Source: Channa striata
Lineage: Eukaryota > Chordata > Actinopteri > Anabantiformes > Channidae
NCBI GenBank assembly: GCA_033026295.1
Contig: CM065185.1
Location: 7,688,001-7,752,000, forward strand
DNA: 64,000 nt
Direction of reading: 5' to 3'
In this document: piece by piece, positions 58,800 through 64,000 of the stretch
Layout of the letters: each line of letters opens with the position of its first letter
How positions within the stretch are numbered: the stretch's first letter is position 1
Notes under the pieces: model-generated
Told to the model about the DNA's origin: nothing
What the model saw: the letters and a program-made list of their open reading frames with translations, nothing else
Database searches by the model: none
Position numbers and translations under genes: made by a program

Positions 58800-59260
58800 A
58801 TTTGCATGTGAGGAAATCACATGCAAACATGTGCACCATATGGCACAGTAAGTCCAGAGTCTTGATCACACATGCACCGAACACCTATCAAACACATTTC
58901 AGGGTGCGAATACTCGCACCACAAGAGAAAAAAGCACAAAGATAAAATATCTCTTCACTCTTGCATCCTCATCACTTTTCCGTGGTTATAGAAGCAATTA
59001 TCAGCACATGCCAACGACATGATTGTTGGAGATTATGCAAATGCAATTAGGCACTATTTGCATTCGACAACAGCTAACGGATGCACAGATGGCAGACAAG
59101 AGATGCACCCGCCATCTTTGGCAGAAGGAAAGACTGGCGGCCATTTTGTCTGAAGCTGTGCCCATCTGGTTGAAAACAACCACGCTGCATTACTGTGACA
59201 ACGGTAGCAGTTTGGAAGCAGTGAGTGCACACTGCTGATGCTCGCTGGCAAAGACTCTCA
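58800..59260. promoter_or_regulatory. POU octamer cluster and perfect hairpin; candidate developmental enhancer
   Basis: Perfect octamers ATTTGCAT (58800-58807), ATGCAAAT (59035-59042) and ATTTGCAT (59056-59063), plus ATGCAAAC (58821-58828), fall within 264 bp. The first and last-named form an 11-bp perfect inverted repeat, TTTGCATGTGA and TCACATGCAAA, around GGAAA (58801-58827). The adjoining 59070-59240 is GC-richer and holds GCCATCTT and GCCATTTTG (YY1-like). The layout suggests POU-factor binding; untested. Confidence 0.45.
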
Positions 59261-60553
59261 AGGCCACGCATATACAGTCCATATAAATACACACATGGAG
59301 ATTGCTGTTGTAGATGATGTATAGTTACAGAGTAGATGTCACCTGTGCTTCAATTGGTCAAATTTAAGTTGCATATTATAATTCAATAGAGTTTACAAAA
59401 ACGGTTAAATTAACCTTTTATATTTTAAACGTATCTGTAGGTTTAGGAACTAACAGCCTTTTACAGCCGTATTCAACACACTAAAATCACCCCCTCATCA
59501 ACCAGACTGGGTGCCAAGTTACAGTCTCACATTCACACACTAACACGCTATTTTAGGCAGTGAATGAGGTAATGAGAGCACATTCAGAGTTGTTCATAGA
59601 GAGGAAAATGTGGAGTGCTAAAGAGAGATACTTGCCATTTTACTATCTCCACTACAAGGTGGGAAGGTCTCACTCCTCTGTGGTCTCATTTTTGTTCAGT
59701 CATTCTGGAAACGAATAATAGACATCATGGAGAAAAAAAAAAGATGTATATGCCGGTGTTTCTGGTTGGGAGAAACACATCTATGGCTCACCATAGTAAC
59801 AGCAAACCAAGTGTGGAATAGAAAATAAAGATCGTACTGTCTTTTTGTCAAATGAAAAAACTGGTTGGGGAATAAACAACAGGCGAGTAGAGGATGTAGA
59901 GTGAGTCAAAAGCAGAACTCCCAAACTGGCTTTTAAACAGCCAGAGGCAGAAGGTGGGGGATATGTCAATCTTATCAAGGAAAAAAAAACAAGAGACAGA
60001 ATATCGCTATCTGTATTCTTTCAACATTGTGGGTATTATTTGGGGAGAGCTCCCCTTCAGCAGAACCACACACAGCCAGTGGAGATTGGGACTTGAGGTC
60101 CAGTCTGAGGAGCTTGGGCTGCAGCTGAGAGGGCCATGCAGGGCCTGTCCTTTAGAGGTCTGTGGGCCCTTAGGCCACAGACTAACGCAGGAAACCCCAC
60201 TCAGAGCAGTGTAGGCTCTGTGTTTCATATTGATTTCTCCTGCATGCTCGCAGCTCCAGAGGTGCTTCTAGCCTCCAGGGACATTCTCCATCCTTCCCAA
60301 CCCACTCACTATCCCCTCGCTTGGGCTTCACTGGCTCTGCAGGACCCCTGGATGGAGGTATTGGCCACAGGAGGAGAGGAGGAAGACGAGAGCCCATGGC
60401 AATGATGATGAGCTGTGCCGGGTCTCTGAGTTCAGTCATCTACCAGCCTTTATTCAGCCTTCCAACCACCCACCCCTGTTTCCATCTGAAAAAAAGTAAA
60501 ATCGAGAGTGTTTTTCAAAATCTCACCTTTGGCATTCAACATCCCTCTGCTCA

Positions 60554-60567
60554 ATGCAAATGCAAAT
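60554..60567. promoter_or_regulatory. Overlapping double octamer ATGCAAATGCAAAT
   Basis: Two perfect ATGCAAAT sites overlap by two bases. This is the second octamer locus within 1.8 kb. A GC-richer, non-repetitive block precedes it at about 60040-60420. Confidence 0.4.
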
Positions 60568-61879
60568 GTAAACACTAACACTTTGATTAAAAATATGTGG
60601 GAAGAAAACACCAACTTGCTCTTTTGTAACCTGCCCCAAGGCACTCGCTAGTATACAGAAACAAATAAAAATACTCAGCATTATGTATGAAACACTGTAA
60701 CATCCAACTCTGTCCATATTTCTAAATGTTTTCCAGAAATACAAATCATTCATATTACATTCGGACCACATAAATAGTAAAATTGCATTAGTTTTATTAG
60801 GTTATGAATGTTTGACTAAGTAAAGACATCAAATGAGAAAATGAGAATTAAACACTTTTTATACTAAATGAATAATTTGTTTGCATTGATTCACTGCATT
60901 GTATCTTTTTTAAATTATGAAAACATTCTGAATCCTGTTGTCATGCTAATACAATAAATTCCTTTATGTGTCGCTTTTCTGTAAGAAAAATGAATTGCAG
61001 GGGCCTCCTTCAGACCTCTACACTAACTACCCCCATTTCTGTCAAACCCTGCAGCACAGACATTTTCATCTCAATGTTGTCTGCAGATTCAGAAAGTAGA
61101 GGGTTAAAATGGTGAAGGTCACTTATGGGATGGTCTGTTTAGGAATTAGAGTTTGCTGTTATGTGCATGTTTTCAATTTATAATGGGGAGCCCCTAGCTT
61201 GGCCTGTGCAGGGGAGTGATGTGGGGTGAGATTGGGTGAGCGGGAGGAAGATTCAGACACAATGCCCCCATTGAGAGGGTTCAGACATGGGTGTTAACTC
61301 GCCATTCCTTCACACACAATAGGGCCCCCCACTAGAGCCAGCGTAGGGGACAATGTTGGTTCAGGGCAGCCCTCCACCCAGCAAGTAAGAAAAGAGCTGC
61401 ATTATCAAGATGGGAGAAGAGGAAATGATGGGGGGAGAGAGAGAGAGAGATGGATGCGAGATATGTTTGTGTATGAGGAGTGTGGAAGGAAGGAGGAGGG
61501 GTTAGGAGCCCTATCACCCATGGCTTTGGACTTGAAGAACAAGGAAGCATCTGATATCTTACAAACTTAAATATTTACAAAATGATTATCAGATAACATA
61601 TGTCTACCTCCAATAATAGTAACATTATTCTAACATCTAACAAGATATTCATCACCACCTAATACAGTACACAGATGGTTAATCTACATCTTACATCTTG
61701 TCTGCTTTATCTTGGCTTGGTTTTACAATCTTATTATTTTTAATGGCTTATTCAACATATGGTTGAGGGACAGCAGTTGATAATTTGCCATTTTGCTTAT
61801 ACTGTCATACTTACAGTGTATTAAACAAATACATGTAAAAAAAATACAGTTGGTTAATTATAATGTACCACAAGGTCTT

Positions 61880-61902
61880 TTATTATTATTATTATTATTA
61901 TT
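61880..61902. repeat. (ATT)n microsatellite
   Basis: Seven ATT units in the gene desert. Confidence 0.9.
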
Positions 61903-64000
61903 AAAGTCCACATTTTAAGCCCTCAACCAAGTCAGTAACTTATTTTTTAACATTTAATTTACCAATTAATACTTTTTCATATAGGACAAATAAACATACT
62001 AATAACCATAATCTTTGGAGACTAAAAAGCACACACATATATACCTCATCCTATGTTTAATTCATGGTGTTATATTACAATATTATTCTTTGTATTATGA
62101 AGAACGTACATAAATAGTTGAAAAGAACTAACGAATGTGGAGTTAGAATAGATCAAATATAGAATAAAAAAAAGAAAAACATTATATACAATAGTGACAC
62201 CCATTGCTCATGGTGATGCTCTTCAATGGGATAATGTGTTATCTATGTAACTGAAACAGTGCATTCTCATTTTCTAAGTAAACACACAGTGCCCGTTGCA
62301 CAAGCCATATAACCAGTGTTTCCTCTTTCCCTACGCTGTCACAGCTAAGCACGGCAATACTCCAAGAAACTCAACCACAATGCAAAAGAAAAAAAAAAAT
62401 TATAACATGTCGGAATGAAGCAAAAAATATTACAGAAATTAAATACCACAATGCACCATTACTCAGTAAATTTCAAAGGTTTGACTTTAAATACATATAC
62501 AGAGCCTGGACATGAATCTGATTTACAGTGTGCGCGTGAATGTCTGATATGGGATTTAATTTGCAGATGTTTGTGGGAGTCACATCCTCCAGTGACTTCA
62601 GCAGCTTTTAACCATCTTGCTTGTTCTCCAAAAACCACATAACAAGCATTTGCTTGTGCACAGTTGCTTGTTATACCCTTTAGTTTGTGGTTGTAAAGGA
62701 ACACTGTTTTGGGAGTCAGTTTGGGTGTGAGGCTGACAGTGTTAACAAGCCGTTGGTAATGTAAGTGTTTTAGCTTTTATTCTACCCTGCTTTTCCAGAC
62801 AGGTAAAATCCCCTCTTGCAAAACAAAGGGGGAGTTCTGCTTAAAATGTATAAAGGAATCTATTGGTTTTACTGTGTTTGAGGCTACAGGGCGATATATA
62901 GATGGTGAAGAGGGGGAATAGGGGTAGCTACAAAATGTTTATGGAGATCCTGTGTCTCTCTGGGAGCCTAATCGAATCCTGTGGCTGGAGTGAGAGCCCA
63001 TTGTGGTGGAGTAAAGGATTACACTAGTAAACTGGTAAAACAGGGAAAAGAGCCCAAACACTCTCTACCTCCTATGGAGAGGCAACGAACCATCAAACAA
63101 TGAGAGGGGAGAGCATACTGCCAGCTGACTCATTTCATCAAAGAAAAAGAGACCCAGAGACCGAGAGAAGTGAGAGGAGGAAGATAGAGGAAATAGATTA
63201 GGAAGTTCATATACATGCATGCGCACGCACCCCCTCAAAAAAAATCTAAAAAAGGACTGAAGGATAGAAGAAGCAGGTGACAGAGGGGGCTGCATAAACG
63301 ACAGTTTCAGCGGTATAGGGTAATGTGGGCAAATGATGTCTGTCTTGCTTGTCTGTCTGCATCCTGAGTGACAGTTTACAATCTCTGAGGCAGCAGGCAG
63401 GCCCAGCAGGTTGGCTCTTTGGCTCTACACAATCCCTCATTTCCCAACCAATTTTTTTTCTCTCTTGTCGTCTACCCTCTACCAGCGGCTCTCGTTCTGT
63501 TTCCAGGCCTCTCTAATCTTCCTCGTTCTTTTACCAAAAGCACCACCACCTCTCCCCTGCATTTTGTCTACTTTTTTAATATATCTTTCTGTTCATGTTC
63601 GCAGGTGATCAGCAATAATTTTAACTATCATCTTGATTATCCTTCTGATAAATGTGAAAGATAAAAGGCCCTTACATTTTTAGACTTTAAAAAGGAAAAA
63701 AATCTGTAGTAAGGATTGTAACCTAAAAGTTTTGCTGCACAATCATGAGCATAATGTATCATCTGCATTCTGCAACTTGCCTCGCTGAATTACTCCTCTC
63801 TCCATCTTCCCTCTCTTCTTCTCTGTTCCTTCAAAGGCTGCCGAGGTGTATTCAAACAGCAGGATACACACTCAGCTAACAAACCTCATTAAGGGCCCAT
63901 ACACACATTCTCAATGCTAACAGTAGCTGTCACACATCCCCTTTCAATGCACACACTGGTGGCCACACTGACCGAACAAAGCATCTTTACAGAGCTAATT

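Larger units (their letters stand above)
59261..64000. other. Gene desert, right part
   Basis: No coding exon supported. Conserved-looking, GC-richer islands at about 60040-60420, 61010-61080, 61190-61350, 62500-62640, 62930-63030 and 63840-63960 alternate with AT-rich filler, a (TTA)n tract at 61880-61902 and purine-rich runs near 61436-61450. Confidence 0.35.

Noticed and set aside
1..64000. CRISPR arrays, operons, bacterial signals, tRNA or rRNA genes
   Set aside because: None seen; the sequence is vertebrate with spliced genes, and no tRNA or rRNA-like stretch was recognised by eye.

Overview
The window is vertebrate nuclear DNA and almost certainly from a ray-finned (teleost) fish. It is AT-rich, its genes are split into many short exons by introns as small as 77 bp, and it carries fish-type repeats: Tc1 transposons, L2-type LINE debris, a hAT MITE with a target-site duplication, an RTE/Expander-like tail and many (CA)n tracts. 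The four complete genes and the one gene fragment were rebuilt by eye from exon translation, splice sites and phase. Their order matches the conserved vertebrate block around human 19p13.11.

Layout. 1-170: first coding exon of ndufa13 (minus strand; the rest lies off the left edge), with a CRE/E-box/YY1 promoter. About 1.0-20.8 kb: gatad2a (minus), nine coding exons between 1998 and 11412, and a CpG-rich 5' promoter near 19.85-20.8 kb; its introns hold two Tc1 relics, a hAT MITE, a second inverted-repeat MITE and several regulatory-looking palindromes. 20.8-26.7 kb: intergenic, with LINE debris and one conserved-looking block. 27.0-33.6 kb: mau2 (minus), 19 coding exons including an 18-nt microexon. 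33.6-34.6 kb: compact head-to-head promoter. 34.6-36.9 kb: armc6 (plus), seven coding exons. 37.6-48.6 kb: slc25a42 (plus), seven coding exons, one GC-AG intron, an L2 fragment in a large intron, and a probable 3.6-kb 3'UTR. 49-64 kb: gene desert with a run of CTCF-like motifs at its left edge and POU octamer clusters at 58.8-60.6 kb, probably a regulatory landscape for a gene outside the window.

Roles. These genes are not an operon. Ndufa13 is a complex I subunit, Gatad2a a NuRD scaffold, Mau2 the cohesin-loader partner of Nipbl, Armc6 an armadillo-repeat protein of unclear role and Slc25a42 the mitochondrial CoA carrier. All are broadly expressed, in keeping with the promoter motifs seen (YY1 over start codons, ETS, ZNF143-like, CRE).

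I saw no new multi-gene system. The most interesting signals are an apparent internal gatad2a promoter that would make a protein lacking the MBD-binding coiled coil, the octamer cluster and CTCF-like array in the desert, a 27-bp TGACAG palindrome and Grainyhead-like palindromes in gatad2a introns, and several unusual splice sites.
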